From contig CACWPM010000020.1 of NCBI GenBank assembly GCA_902762795.1, forward strand, positions 1-49,528: 49,528 nucleotides of DNA, given 5' to 3'. Made by a program: the position numbers and the translations under genes. Source of the DNA: Fibrobacter succinogenes (GTDB lineage Bacteria; Fibrobacterota; Fibrobacteria; Fibrobacterales; Fibrobacteraceae). This document shows, piece after piece, positions 9,997 through 18,276 of this stretch; the first letter of the stretch is position 1, and each line of letters opens with the position of its first letter. The notes beneath the pieces were generated by a model, which saw nothing but the letters and a program-made list of their open reading frames with translations, ran no database searches and was not told the DNA's origin.

Positions 9997-11532
9997 TTAG
10001 AACTGCTCGAAGAACTTGTGGACTTCTTCGGGAACCCAGGTCTGTTCCCAGTTCCAGCCTACGTCCATGTTGCCGGTGTCGTGGGCGGTCCACTGGTGGT
10101 CTCCGGGCCAGCTGCACCATTTGACGGGGAAGCGTGGGTCTACATCTTTGAAGTCGTAGCAGACGTGTCCGGAGTTGCCTTTGACTTCTTCGGGGGATTC
10201 CTTTTCGGCTTCGACGCGTTTGCCGTCCTCGTCGATTTTGGCGTTTCTCTTGAGGATTCTCGGGAGGGCGCTATTCTTTGCGCGGTTGTAATTGCAGCGG
10301 CCATCGTTTTTGCCGTGAACGTTCATCCATGTGATGGGCTGCTCCTTCATATTGTTCCCTTCGGGGAGCCAAATGTTGTAATCGGCGACAGCGTAGGTGG
10401 CGGCGGCGCGGACGCGGTGTTGCATGTCTTGCATGAGAGAGTAGCTGAACATGGCTCCATAGCTGAATCCCGTGATGAACACGCGGCTCGTGTCGATGCA
10501 GAGGTTGTCATTTAATGCTGTGAGCGTCTGGGCAAAAAAGTCGTGGTCGACTTGGCCTTTGTTCCATAAGCCGCCTATAGCGTCAAGCGAAACAAAGATG
10601 TAGTCGCCGTTTTTGTCGAGTACTTGCTGGCCGTAGTAGGGGGTCGGATGGTCGTAATCTGCGGCGTGGTGCACAAAGTCTTCGCCGCGGCTTCCGTAGC
10701 AGTGCAGTGCGAACAAAAGCTTGTACGGCTTCTTGTTGTCGTAGTTCTTCGGCATGGTGATGAAGTAATCGCGGGTATCGCTGCCCACCTTGATTTGGAA
10801 TTTCTGGCCGTTTTCGACCTTCTGCACGGCCTTCAAGGTGGAATTGGTGCCGCAGCCCTTGCTCGGGGTCGGGGAGTTTTTCAAGGCGTAACCGAATTTG
10901 TACGTAGGCTCGGTCTTCTTGAGTTTCACGTCGAGTGTCGTGTCGAGCGTGCCGAGCGGGATGGTAAGCGTGTCGAAACCTTCGGCGATAAAGCGGATGG
11001 CTTCGTCCTTGGCGGCCTCTTTTAGGAGCGCGCCGCCGGATTGAGCGCCGAACGTGCTGCTGAAGCTACCATCGGTCGTGAATTTGAAATTCTGCTTGGC
11101 GCTACCTACGGAGACCTGTGCAAAATACGTGCCCTGGGCCTTGATGCCCTTGCTCAAGTCGTATGTGCCGGAGCCTTGCAACTTTTTCTTGAAAACTTGG
11201 TTGCCGAGCGAGTTGAAGATTTTCACCTGCACGGGCTGCGTGCTGCTCTGCGAATAAGAAAGGACGCCGTTGTTGATGTTCACGTAACCGACGGAATTTT
11301 TGAATGCTGGATGGATCGCGTCGGTGGTGTCTTTTTCGTCTTCGTGGATGGTGAATTTGCCCTGGTCATCTGTCGTGGCGGTCTTGCCTTCCTTGAGGAG
11401 GTTCACCGAGGCGCCCTTGATGGCCTTGCCTTGGTTGTCGGAAACTGATCCTGTTATGGTATAGGCCGATGCGATGCTACAGAAAGCCAAAAGGCTTGCT
11501 GTCGAGATTAGATGGGATATTTTGATACTCAT
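9997..11532 (-). CDS. Secreted CE1/LpqC-type esterase (feruloyl or acetyl-xylan esterase-like) with N-terminal accessory modules
   Basis: 511 residues. The start ATG at 11532 is preceded by AAGGAG at good spacing; a TTG further upstream is less likely. Order: signal peptide (1-23, ending SIASA); carboxypeptidase-regulatory-like beta domain (24-69, GKAIKGASVNLLKEGKTATT); a module around 82-155 resembling a type IX sorting domain (VQVKIFNSLGNQVFKK); a linker ending DTTLDVKLKK; then an alpha/beta-hydrolase of the LpqC/CE1 kind. The nucleophile elbow is GFSYGAM, with the likely acid in VHGKNDGRC and the likely histidine in GDHQW. The role would be cutting ester side chains from plant cell wall polymers; the exact substrate cannot be read. 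It is a tandem paralogue of the next gene and has its own terminator. Confidence 0.88.
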   Translation of the reverse strand: MSIKISHLISTASLLAFCSIASAYTITGSVSDNQGKAIKGASVNLLKEGKTATTDDQGKFTIHEDEKDTTDAIHPAFKNSVGYVNINNGVLSYSQSSTQPVQVKIFNSLGNQVFKKKLQGSGTYDLSKGIKAQGTYFAQVSVGSAKQNFKFTTDGSFSSTFGAQSGGALLKEAAKDEAIRFIAEGFDTLTIPLGTLDTTLDVKLKKTEPTYKFGYALKNSPTPSKGCGTNSTLKAVQKVENGQKFQIKVGSDTRDYFITMPKNYDNKKPYKLLFALHCYGSRGEDFVHHAADYDHPTPYYGQQVLDKNGDYIFVSLDAIGGLWNKGQVDHDFFAQTLTALNDNLCIDTSRVFITGFSYGAMFSYSLMQDMQHRVRAAATYAVADYNIWLPEGNNMKEQPITWMNVHGKNDGRCNYNRAKNSALPRILKRNAKIDEDGKRVEAEKESPEEVKGNSGHVCYDFKDVDPRFPVKWCSWPGDHQWTAHDTGNMDVGWNWEQTWVPEEVHKFFEQF

Positions 11533-11666
11533 TTGTACTCCTTTTACCAAAAGCTCCTAATTGCAGACACACCTCATCATGAATGAATATAAACTGTGAA
11601 AAAATTAAGATTGCGTAGCAAATTCCCATGCCTATGGATGAATCGTCTATAAAAAGTTTTTTACGC

Positions 11667-11694
11667 AAAAAAAACGGCTTCCGGGGAGGAGCCG
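11667..11694 (-). terminator. Rho-independent terminator of the second esterase gene
   Basis: A GC-rich hairpin (CGGCTTCC ... GGAGCCG, 11675-11694) is followed on the minus strand by eight T (plus-strand A run 11667-11674). It lies 30 bases past the stop of the minus-strand gene 11725-13248 and upstream of the neighbouring esterase, so the two esterases are probably separate transcripts. Confidence 0.85.
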
Positions 11695-11724
11695 CTTTTG
11701 GTAGGGTGCTGATTATGAATGTTT

Positions 11725-13248
11725 TTAGAACTGACCGAAGAATTTGTGGACTTCTTCAGGAACCCAAGTGTTCTGCCAGTTGCCGCTGTCGTAGGCGGTC
11801 CACTGGTGTTCTCCGTTCCAACTGCAGAACTTGACCGGGAAGCGTTCGTCGACGGTCGTGAAGTCATAGCAGAGGTGGCCGCTGCCGCCGACTTCCTTCG
11901 GGACTTCGCTGCTTGCGTCGGTGAAGTTTCCGTCTGCGTCAGCTTTTCCGTTGTTCTTGAGGATTCTCTTGAGGGCGCTGTTCTTGGCGCGGTTGTAATC
12001 GCAGGTGCCGTCCCTCTTGCCGTGCACGGCCATCCAGGCAATCGGCTTGCCCTTGTTCTTCGGCAGGTAGATGTTGTAGTCCGCAGTTGCAAAGACTGCC
12101 ACGGCGCGGATACGGTCCTGGAAGTCCTGGGCGAGGGAGTTGGTGACCATGGCTCCGAAGCTGAACCCTGTCACGAACACGCGGGAGGTGTCGATGCAGT
12201 AGTTTTCTTCGAGGAGCGTGAGGAGTTCGCCGAAGAAGATGTGGTCCTTGTCGTCACCGGTGCGCCACGGCATGAAGTCGGTATCGCCGTGCGGGGAGAC
12301 AAAGATGAATTCGTTGTTCTTGTCGAGCTTCTGCTGGCCATAGTACGGAGACGGATGGTCTTGGTTTCCGCTCATGGTGGCGAATTCTTCGGCGTTGCTA
12401 CCCATGCAGTGCATGGCGAAGAGAATCTTGTAGGGTTTGTTGTTGTCGTAATTCTGCGGGAGGCTCACCCAGAAATCGCGGTCGAGGCCTGCGCTTTTCA
12501 TCTTGTAGTTCTTGGCGCCGCTCTTGGTTGCGGTTTCCTTGAGCGTGGAGGACTTTCCGCAGCCCTTACTTGGGGTCGGATCGTTTTTCAAGGCGTAGCC
12601 GAATTTGAATGTCGGTGCCGGCGGCTCGATCTTCTTGAGTTTCACGTCGAGAGTCGTGTCGAGTGTGCCGAGCGGGATGGTAAGCGTGTCAAAACCTTCG
12701 GCGATAAAGCGGATGGCTTCGTCCTTGGCTGCTTCTTTCAGGAGCGCGCCGCTTGCCTGGGAACCGAACGTGCTGCTGAAGCTACCGTCGGTCGTGAATT
12801 TGAAATTCTGCTTGGCGCTACCTACGGAGACTTGCGCAAAATATGAGCCCTGGGCCTTGATGCCCTTGCTCAAGTCGTATGTGCCGGAACCCTGCAAGGA
12901 TTTCTTGAAAACCTGGTTGCCCAAGGAGTTGAAAATCTTCACTTGAACAGGCTGAGTGCTGCTCTGTGAATAAGAGAGGATCCCGTTATTGATGTTCACG
13001 TAACCGACGGCATTTTTGAATGCTGGATGAATAGCGTCGCTGGTGTCTTTTTCGTCTTCGTGGATGGTGAATTTACCCTTGTTGTCCGTCTTTGCGGTTT
13101 TGCCTTCCTTAAGCAGGCTAACATCGACATCCTTGAGGGCTTTGCCATCGCTATCGGAAACGGTTCCGCTGACTGTGTAAGCGAATGATGTGGAACATAG
13201 TGCCGCGATACATGCGGCAGAAATTAACGAAAGGCGTTTCGCTTTCAT
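11725..13248 (-). CDS. Secreted CE1/LpqC-type esterase, tandem paralogue
   Basis: 507 residues; ATG 13248 has AAGGAG 6 bases upstream. Same plan as the neighbouring esterase: signal peptide (ending STSFA), carboxypeptidase-regulatory-like domain, sorting-domain-like module (VQVKIFNSLGNQVFKKSL), then the hydrolase with nucleophile elbow GFSFGAM, acid in VHGKRDGTC and histidine in GEHQW. The first about 200 residues are almost identical to the neighbour at protein and DNA level while the hydrolase parts have clearly diverged. This suggests a duplication with later specialisation, or gene conversion of the front half. Its leader contains an inverted repeat (13266-13288) that the neighbour lacks. 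Confidence 0.88.
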   Translation of the reverse strand: MKAKRLSLISAACIAALCSTSFAYTVSGTVSDSDGKALKDVDVSLLKEGKTAKTDNKGKFTIHEDEKDTSDAIHPAFKNAVGYVNINNGILSYSQSSTQPVQVKIFNSLGNQVFKKSLQGSGTYDLSKGIKAQGSYFAQVSVGSAKQNFKFTTDGSFSSTFGSQASGALLKEAAKDEAIRFIAEGFDTLTIPLGTLDTTLDVKLKKIEPPAPTFKFGYALKNDPTPSKGCGKSSTLKETATKSGAKNYKMKSAGLDRDFWVSLPQNYDNNKPYKILFAMHCMGSNAEEFATMSGNQDHPSPYYGQQKLDKNNEFIFVSPHGDTDFMPWRTGDDKDHIFFGELLTLLEENYCIDTSRVFVTGFSFGAMVTNSLAQDFQDRIRAVAVFATADYNIYLPKNKGKPIAWMAVHGKRDGTCDYNRAKNSALKRILKNNGKADADGNFTDASSEVPKEVGGSGHLCYDFTTVDERFPVKFCSWNGEHQWTAYDSGNWQNTWVPEEVHKFFGQF

Positions 13249-13265
13249 TGTGCACTCCTTATTAA

Positions 13266-13288
13266 AATCCAAATATCCTCTTTGGATT
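13266..13288 (-). promoter_or_regulatory. Perfect inverted repeat in the leader of the second esterase
   Basis: AATCCAAA (13266-13273) and TTTGGATT (13281-13288) flank a 7-base centre, about 18 bases upstream of the esterase ATG and close to its AAGGAG. It may be an operator or a leader hairpin controlling access to the ribosome site. Between here and 13531 no gene is seen; the DNA is AT-rich and would hold the esterase promoter on the minus strand. Confidence 0.5.
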
Positions 13289-13531
13289 CACCTAAAAAAC
13301 CCATTCTAATTTATTTTCGCAAAATCAAATAATTAGTTATGTAAACTTATTGTTATGGACGATTTATCCATGAACTTTTTAAAATGAGGTGTTTTTGTAA
13401 GAAATCCTGAGTCGGAAACTTGACCATGCCCTGCCCCGCTTGTTTTTTTAATCTTATGGAGTGTCTGTTCTTTCGCGGGGCGAGATATGTGGAAGTGGAG
13501 AATGAGGCTGGGATAATTAAGGCTTAAATTT

Positions 13532-13547
13532 TATATTGTCACCTATG
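13532..13547 (+). promoter_or_regulatory. Candidate -10 element TATATT for a leaderless transcript
   Basis: TATATT (13532-13537) lies exactly 7 bases before the ATG at 13545 and no Shine-Dalgarno sequence is present. With the usual -10 to start distance, transcription would begin at or next to the ATG. The same TATATT-N7-ATG arrangement is found at 21910 and 48957. Confidence 0.5.
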
Positions 13548-14699
13548 AACCACATTGCAATTTTCATCGACGCAGAAAACCTCACCAACTGGATCAAGCA
13601 TGACGGTGTACAGTCGCTCATGGACGAACTTTTGCCGCTGGGGCAAATTGTTGTGCGCAAGGCTTACGGCAAGTGGTCTTCGCGGGAGCTGATTTCTTTG
13701 CAGTCCACGCTCAACGAGAACGGCTTTGAGCTGGTGCATACGTTCCATCCGGTAAGTGGCAAGAATTCGACGGATATCAAGATGACGGTCGATACGATGG
13801 AGGTCGCGCTCGATTCTCAGGTGCAATGGATTGTGCTTGCCACGGGTGATTCCGACTTTTCGCCGCTGTTCCGCAAGTTGCGCGAACAGGGCAAGGAAGT
13901 GATTGGCGTGGGGCCCAAGTCTCCACTGAGCGAGTGCGTCAAGAATTCGTGTTCCAGATACGTTTACACGGACGATACGACTGCTGCAGATGATGATTCC
14001 GGCGATGAAGTTGCAGATGCCAAGGAACGTGCAAACCAGCTCGTCTCTGAAAAGATTGATTCCATGGAAATGCTCCGTAGCGTGTTGCAAAAAGAAGACG
14101 GTCCGATTGCGCTTGCGGCGATTAAGCCCAAGATGCTCGGAATCGATAATGCGTTTAACGAGAAACGACTCGGGTTCAAGACGTTCAAGGATTTTGTGAA
14201 ATCCGCGGACTTTGTGCAAATGACGGATGTCGGCGGCGGTTCCTATACGGTTGCGCTTGCAGACCAGAAGGTTCTTGTCGAAGAGGATGCGCAAATGGTT
14301 TTGGCGAAAGCTCTCAAGCGTAAAGGTTGGGACATGTTCCCGCGCAACATGCTCAAGAAAATTTATGCGGAAGCCTGCGATCTGACTTCGTTTGTTCCAA
14401 TGAATAAACAGGACTTGGTTCAAGAAATTGTGGCAAAGAATATTGCCGGTACGACGAGCAGCATAATCAACCGCGCCCTGAGCACTTTTTTCAAGGCGAA
14501 ACTTGTGACCATCAGTGGTGGCGATGACAAACTCTGGACGCTAACCGAGACGAACCAGTACTGGAAAGAAATCGACAAGGCCATGCTCGACAGGCTCCGC
14601 GTGAGCCTCAAGGAGACGGGACAAAAAGTTCCCAAGAAAGATATTGTCGCTATTTTGTACGGAAAGTATGCTGACGGCGAAGCCGAAAAACTCGTTTAG
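13545..14699 (+). CDS. NYN-domain ribonuclease-like protein with LOTUS/OST-HTH domain
   Basis: 384 residues from ATG 13545. Residues 1 to about 145 are a PIN-like NYN domain (LabA/DUF88 group), with the expected acidic positions in [18 protein letters not shown] and [22 protein letters not shown] winged-helix region follows around 173-240 ([16 protein letters not shown]). A second winged-helix-like segment lies around 250-330 ([12 protein letters not shown]). In known families NYN domains cut RNA and LOTUS domains bind RNA, including G-rich or structured RNA, so an RNA-processing role in the cytoplasm is likely. It is transcribed alone, converging on the TolC-family gene. No ribosome site is seen before the start. 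Confidence 0.9.
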   Translation: MNHIAIFIDAENLTNWIKHDGVQSLMDELLPLGQIVVRKAYGKWSSRELISLQSTLNENGFELVHTFHPVSGKNSTDIKMTVDTMEVALDSQVQWIVLATGDSDFSPLFRKLREQGKEVIGVGPKSPLSECVKNSCSRYVYTDDTTAADDDSGDEVADAKERANQLVSEKIDSMEMLRSVLQKEDGPIALAAIKPKMLGIDNAFNEKRLGFKTFKDFVKSADFVQMTDVGGGSYTVALADQKVLVEEDAQMVLAKALKRKGWDMFPRNMLKKIYAEACDLTSFVPMNKQDLVQEIVAKNIAGTTSSIINRALSTFFKAKLVTISGGDDKLWTLTETNQYWKEIDKAMLDRLRVSLKETGQKVPKKDIVAILYGKYADGEAEKLV

Positions 14700-14713
14700 C
14701 GGCTGCGCCGCAG

Positions 14714-14741
14714 TAGGAAGTAGGCGGTAGGAAGTGGTTGG
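14714..14741 (+). repeat. Short heptanucleotide array between convergent genes
   Basis: Four units in a 7-base register, beginning TAGGAAG and TAGGCGG. They are preceded by a GC hairpin (GCGGCTGCGCCGC, starting at the stop of the NYN gene) and followed by a dispersed GTCATTCC...GGGGTC element (14778-14802). The rest of the interval to 14809 holds no gene. Confidence 0.7.
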
Positions 14742-14809
14742 CAAACTTTAGACGAGAGCGCGCAGCACTTCTTCTCTGTCATTCCGAATTTATTCCGGGG
14801 TCGCCTTTT

Positions 14810-16108
14810 TTAATCAAGCTTTCCCTGATATAAATCCAGCAAGTTCCTTGCAAGCAGGCTTGTGTACTTGGCGTTCGTGAGCGTGGATTGTGCGCTTTCG
14901 AGACGGTTTTTCTGCGTCAAGTAATCTGTGTAGGTCAGCGCGCCGACGTTACGTTGTTCTTCGGCGACCTGCAAGGCTTCGTTTTCGGCTTCGACTTGGA
15001 GAATGGCGGCTTTCCACTGCATGTCGGCGCTGAGCGCGTTCAGATAAAGCTTTTCAATTGTATTTTCAAGCGATTTAGCCTGTTCCTTAAGGGCCACTAT
15101 GCTTTCTGTTTCGCTCAATTGGGCCTGTAAGACTTTGTTCTCAGTTGCACCACCGTCAATTATCGGAATGTTTATGTTCAGGGAAACGCTGTGTGAATAA
15201 CCGTTTTTCACCTGGCTCCCGTACTTGCCGGATTCCCATGCCTGGAGGCCGGTGCTTGCGCTTGCTCCGAGCGAGACCTTGATGGACTTGCCTTTACCCG
15301 CGATCTCGGTATTCTTTTTGGCAACTTGGATGGAGAGGCTGTCTGACTTTAATGCAGGGGCGTTCTCGGTCGCGTTCTTTTGGAGTTCGTCGAGCGTCGG
15401 GATGGCGCTGAGCGCGTCTGGCGAAGAAATTTCTGTTTCCGGCGCGGAGATTTCGAATGCTTCGCTTTCGGGGAGTTCGAGAAGCTGACGGAGCGTCGTC
15501 TTTGCCGTGTTCACGCTCAACTGTGCAGAAAGCTGAGCAGCCTCTTTCTGCAAGACGTTTGCTTGCGACTGTGTCAAGTCTTTCTTGGTGATGGAACCCG
15601 CTTCGAACAACGTATTGTAATGTTCGAATTCCGCCTTGGCAAGTTCGACAGATGCGTTTGCCGTATGTAATTTTTCAATCGAGGCGAGCAGGTTTATGTA
15701 GGCGTTCAGGACGCTTTCCTGGATGGAGCGTTCGGTCTCCTTGGTCGAAAGTCGCGAGGCTTCCTTGTTCAGCTCGTTTGCCTGGATGGAAAGCTTTGTG
15801 GAACCGCCGTCCCATAATGTGTAAGAGGCACTAATGCCCGCGCTCAGGCGGTAGTGGTCCTGCGGACCGTCTCGGAACGGGGAATCGTAGAGTGAATTGC
15901 CTATGCTTGCCGAAAGGGTCGGGTAGTTCCCGACTTTCGCCTGTTCGAGACTGACGTCGGCCTTCTGTTCGCGGATCTTTGCAGATTCGAGTTTTAGACT
16001 CTTTTCTTTCGCTTGCTTGAGGCATGAAGCGAGGGTCCATGGACCCTCTGCAAAAACAAGGGATGCTGACGCAAAAATTCCGAGAACGACTGCTTTTTTG
16101 TAAATCAT
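14810..16108 (-). CDS. TolC-family outer membrane efflux protein
   Basis: 432 residues. It has a signal peptide (MIYKKAVVLGIFASASLVFA), then two long repeats of helical, coiled-coil-prone sequence with the family pattern (SLEQAKVGNYPTLSASIGNS, AEFEHYNTLFEAGSITKKDL, EEQRNVGALTYTDYLTQKNR). The length fits the TolC/OEP family (about 400-480). It would form the trimeric outer-membrane duct of a tripartite exporter or type I secretion system. No partner pump or adaptor is adjacent; a MacB-type ABC exporter lies at 27862-29979 but any link is a guess. AAAGG lies very close to the ATG. Confidence 0.92.
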   Translation of the reverse strand: MIYKKAVVLGIFASASLVFAEGPWTLASCLKQAKEKSLKLESAKIREQKADVSLEQAKVGNYPTLSASIGNSLYDSPFRDGPQDHYRLSAGISASYTLWDGGSTKLSIQANELNKEASRLSTKETERSIQESVLNAYINLLASIEKLHTANASVELAKAEFEHYNTLFEAGSITKKDLTQSQANVLQKEAAQLSAQLSVNTAKTTLRQLLELPESEAFEISAPETEISSPDALSAIPTLDELQKNATENAPALKSDSLSIQVAKKNTEIAGKGKSIKVSLGASASTGLQAWESGKYGSQVKNGYSHSVSLNINIPIIDGGATENKVLQAQLSETESIVALKEQAKSLENTIEKLYLNALSADMQWKAAILQVEAENEALQVAEEQRNVGALTYTDYLTQKNRLESAQSTLTNAKYTSLLARNLLDLYQGKLD

Positions 16109-16177
16109 ACCTTTTAGATGCCCCAGCTATATATTTTGGTTGCGTGTTTTTTTAAGATAGAAATTTTGTATAAACAC

Positions 16178-16204
16178 AAAAAGACTTCCATTAGGAAGTC
16201 TTTT
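16178..16204 (-). terminator. Terminator after tRNA-Val (hairpin with T runs on both sides)
   Basis: GACTTCC / GGAAGTC stem (16183-16189, 16194-16200) with a 4-base loop ATTA, flanked by an A run on the left and a T run on the right. Read on the minus strand it follows the tRNA by a few bases and ends in five T, so it should end the tRNA transcript. Confidence 0.85.
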
Positions 16205-16208
16205 CGAA

Positions 16209-16283
16209 TGGACGGTACTGGATTTGAACCAGTGACCTCTGCCGTGTGAAAGCAGCGCTCTAAACCAACTGAGCTAACCGTCC
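16209..16283 (-). tRNA. tRNA-Val, anticodon CAC
   Basis: The minus strand folds as a complete cloverleaf: acceptor GGACGGT pairs with ACCGTCC; D arm GCTC/GAGC; anticodon arm CTGCT-TTCACAC-GGCAG with anticodon CAC; T arm ACTGG-TTCAAAT-CCAGT. The discriminator base is A (16209) and no CCA is encoded. CAC reads GUG, valine. Confidence 0.93.
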
Positions 16284-16331
16284 GAAGTGAGAGCAAATAT
16301 AGAAAAGCTATTGAAAGTTGTCAAGTGGTTT

Positions 16332-16470
16332 TAGACGAAAGACCGCTTACGCTGGTAGACGAGAGACGAAAGAAGTTGCTTTCTATAAAATTCAATCCCG
16401 GAACGGAGTCCGGGATGATATTGAAAATCTCTAGTCTTTCGTCTGTAGGCTCGTAGAGCCGTTCTTTCGT
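16332..16470 (+). repeat. Heptanucleotide repeats and hairpins between tRNA-Val and the PTS gene
   Basis: Units such as TAGACGA and AAGACCG (16332-16345) and TAGACGA, GAGACGA (16356-16369), with inverted versions at the right end (CTTTCGTC near 16436 and 16463). Between them lie a perfect 8-bp palindrome with 6-base loop (ATCCCGGA / TCCGGGAT, 16395-16416) and GGCTCGTAGAGCC. No gene is seen in this interval. Confidence 0.65.
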
Positions 16471-16474
16471 CTAA

Positions 16475-16939
16475 CTACAAGTACTTGTCTTCGGCGGCGC
16501 GGAGAATGGTCAAAAACTCTGCCGGGGTCTTCGAGGCGATGAGGTCCTTGCGCACATTCCCGTCGGCGAGCAAACGGCTCACGGAGGAGAGAGCTTTGAG
16601 GTGCGGTCCTACGGTATTGCCCGGGCTCACGATAAGGATGAGCAAGAATACCGGCTCTCCATCGAACGACTGGAAATCCAGGCCTTTTTCGATGGTGGCT
16701 GCGACCATGCACATGCGGTCCACGTAGTCGATCTTTGCATGCGGGACGGCGAGTCCACAACCGATGCCCGTGGAACGGCTTTGTTCGCGCGTCCAGATGG
16801 CTTCGAAAATTTCATCGCGATGGTCAAGTTTGTAGGCGCTGCAAAGAGTATCCACCAATTCGTTGAGAATGGCTTCCTTGGTTTCGCTGGAAGAGTTTAT
16901 CAAGATGCAATTATCTACAAATCTTTCAGAAAGACGCAT
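16475..16939 (-). CDS. PTS EIIA domain protein (PtsN/fructose type)
   Basis: 154 residues from ATG 16939; AAGGAAC lies 12 bases upstream, and an alternative TTG start would add 12 residues. The sequence matches the PTS EIIA type 2 fold, with the phospho-accepting histidine in AVPHAKID and the helper pattern TGIGCGLAVPHA. With no EIIB or EIIC gene beside it, it is more likely a regulatory EIIA (PtsN-like) than a sugar transporter part. It sits head to tail with the dehydroquinase gene on the minus strand, with 76 bases between. Confidence 0.88.
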   Translation of the reverse strand: MRLSERFVDNCILINSSSETKEAILNELVDTLCSAYKLDHRDEIFEAIWTREQSRSTGIGCGLAVPHAKIDYVDRMCMVAATIEKGLDFQSFDGEPVFLLILIVSPGNTVGPHLKALSSVSRLLADGNVRKDLIASKTPAEFLTILRAAEDKYL

Positions 16940-17015
16940 GGTTTGTAAAGTTCCTTTTTTGTATCCCTCAAACAACCATTTTAGAATATTTATTGAATTT
17001 TGGTAAGATTTATAT

Positions 17016-17777
17016 TTAAAATATGTTTAAAAAAGAAGATAATTCTATCTGTGAAGAGGTCGTTTCGAGCCTGTCGATGGCTTTTCTCATGAGTGCAACG
17101 TCAATTTGACCGGGAGCGGCGGCCTTTCCGATGGAGCCGTAAGTGAGGTTGGCGCCTTCTTTGAGGGACCAAATTCGGCTGATTTTTCCGGTTTCGCCCA
17201 TGCCGAATGCAGCGATGAACTTGAACCCTTTGGCTTTTTTCGCGAACTTGTAGAGGCGATTGCAGTCTTCGTCGGAATTGCTCATGGCGGCGATCTTGAT
17301 GCCGTCTGCCTTGATGCGTTTGACGTCGGTGAGGTAGTTTTTGAGTTCGAGATCGCCTGGAATGCGGGTGAAGTTATGCTCGGAAATGAGAATTTTCACG
17401 CCTTTCGGGGTGGCGGTTTTGCGGAGTTCGTTAAAGTCGTGGAGGCAGTCGCGTTCGAGGTCCAGCCATTCCGGGACGTCGTCGGCTTCGAGAATTTTTT
17501 CCCACAGTGCAGGGCGTTCGATAGCGCGGGCGTTGGGGAATGTTCCGCCGTCGCGCTTGAGGCGGATGGTGCCGAGAAGCATTGCGTTCGGAGCGATTTT
17601 GCGGACGCGTGCGGCGAGCGCTAGCCATTCGGATTCGTCGAAAAAGTCGTAACGGATTTCGAGGATGTCGCAGCTTTCGTAGTCGATGCGCGCCGGGTGG
17701 AGTTCTTCGCTTTCGGCGACGGCGAGTGTCTCGGGATCAACAAGCCCGACGAGGTACTTTGGTGAATCAGTAGGCAT
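17016..17777 (-). CDS. aroD: Type I 3-dehydroquinate dehydratase
   Basis: 253 residues from ATG 17777 (MPTDSPKY). It converts 3-dehydroquinate to 3-dehydroshikimate in the shikimate pathway. Family marks: EIRYDFF near the front; the catalytic-histidine region ILISEHNF; the Schiff-base lysine in KIAAMSNSDED; and the end pattern GKISRIW ... GSIGKAAAPGQ. Before the ATG there is TAAATT followed by exactly 7 bases and no ribosome site, like the leaderless arrangement at other genes here. The length is usual for the family. Confidence 0.9.
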   Translation of the reverse strand: MPTDSPKYLVGLVDPETLAVAESEELHPARIDYESCDILEIRYDFFDESEWLALAARVRKIAPNAMLLGTIRLKRDGGTFPNARAIERPALWEKILEADDVPEWLDLERDCLHDFNELRKTATPKGVKILISEHNFTRIPGDLELKNYLTDVKRIKADGIKIAAMSNSDEDCNRLYKFAKKAKGFKFIAAFGMGETGKISRIWSLKEGANLTYGSIGKAAAPGQIDVALMRKAIDRLETTSSQIELSSFLNIF

Positions 17778-17835
17778 GGTTGCCAATTTAGCAATTGGGG
17801 ATATGCGAAAAACTCTTTTTTTTGAAAAATGACGA

Positions 17836-18095
17836 TTTTTACGTCAAATTTCTCTTGAATTTGAATTTTTTTACGTAATTTTTTAATGTTGTTTGTAAAA
17901 TTTAAGACGTTTTTTGTCATTTTGTGAGTTTGTCTGCGAAATGTGGGCGGATGGCTACTGTTTTTTCGTGAAAAAAGTATGTTGAAACGACATTTTACGC
18001 AGATTTCTACTGTTTTTTAACCGCCTTGTTGTTAACTTGTTTAAAATTTTACGTCAAAATCTTTGGATTTTCCCCGTTTTTTACGTAAAAATTGG
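17836..18095 (+). promoter_or_regulatory. AT-rich intergenic region with repeated TTTTACG motifs
   Basis: Five copies of TTTTACG occur (ACG at 17841, 17873, 17998, 18051, 18083). Two of them form a pair (TTTTACGTCAAA then TTTTACGTAA, 32 bases apart) that is repeated 210 bases later with the same spacing. CTACTGTTTTTT also occurs twice (17955-17966 and 18007-18018). No gene is seen from 17778 to 18276. The region lies between divergent aroD and clpP and could hold their promoters and operators. Confidence 0.55.
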
Positions 18096-18147
18096 CCAAA
18101 AAAAGAAATTTGCTTTTTTTTCAACGAGTTTTCTCACCCCTATTCGG

Positions 18148-18238
18148 CCTACAGCCTACTGTTTACCAGCTCCTAATCCCTAAAACCTAACCCCTAATCA
18201 CTGTCTACTTCCTGCTTCTTACTTCCTACTGCTAATTG
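18148..18238 (-). repeat. Thirteen-unit degenerate heptanucleotide array upstream of clpP
   Basis: Thirteen 7-base units in unbroken register, e.g. CCTACAG, CCTACTG at the left end and CCTACTG, CTAATTG at the right. The units are TAGG-rich when read on the minus strand. They end 38 bases before the clpP start, so they lie in or next to its promoter. Confidence 0.8.
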
Positions 18239-18276
18239 CGAATTTTCTAAATTATACCGGAACAAAAGGAATATTT

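Noticed and set aside
11719-12846. 375-codon plus-strand frame antisense to the second esterase
   Set aside because: Shadow of a clearly identified gene; Val/Phe-rich with no recognisable motif.
17023-17109. 28-codon plus-strand frame after TATATT at 17011
   Set aside because: Lies within the 3' end of aroD on the other strand; the AT-rich coincidence is enough to explain it.
18148-18238. CRISPR-like repeat array
   Set aside because: The period is 7 bases with no spacers and no cas genes in the window.
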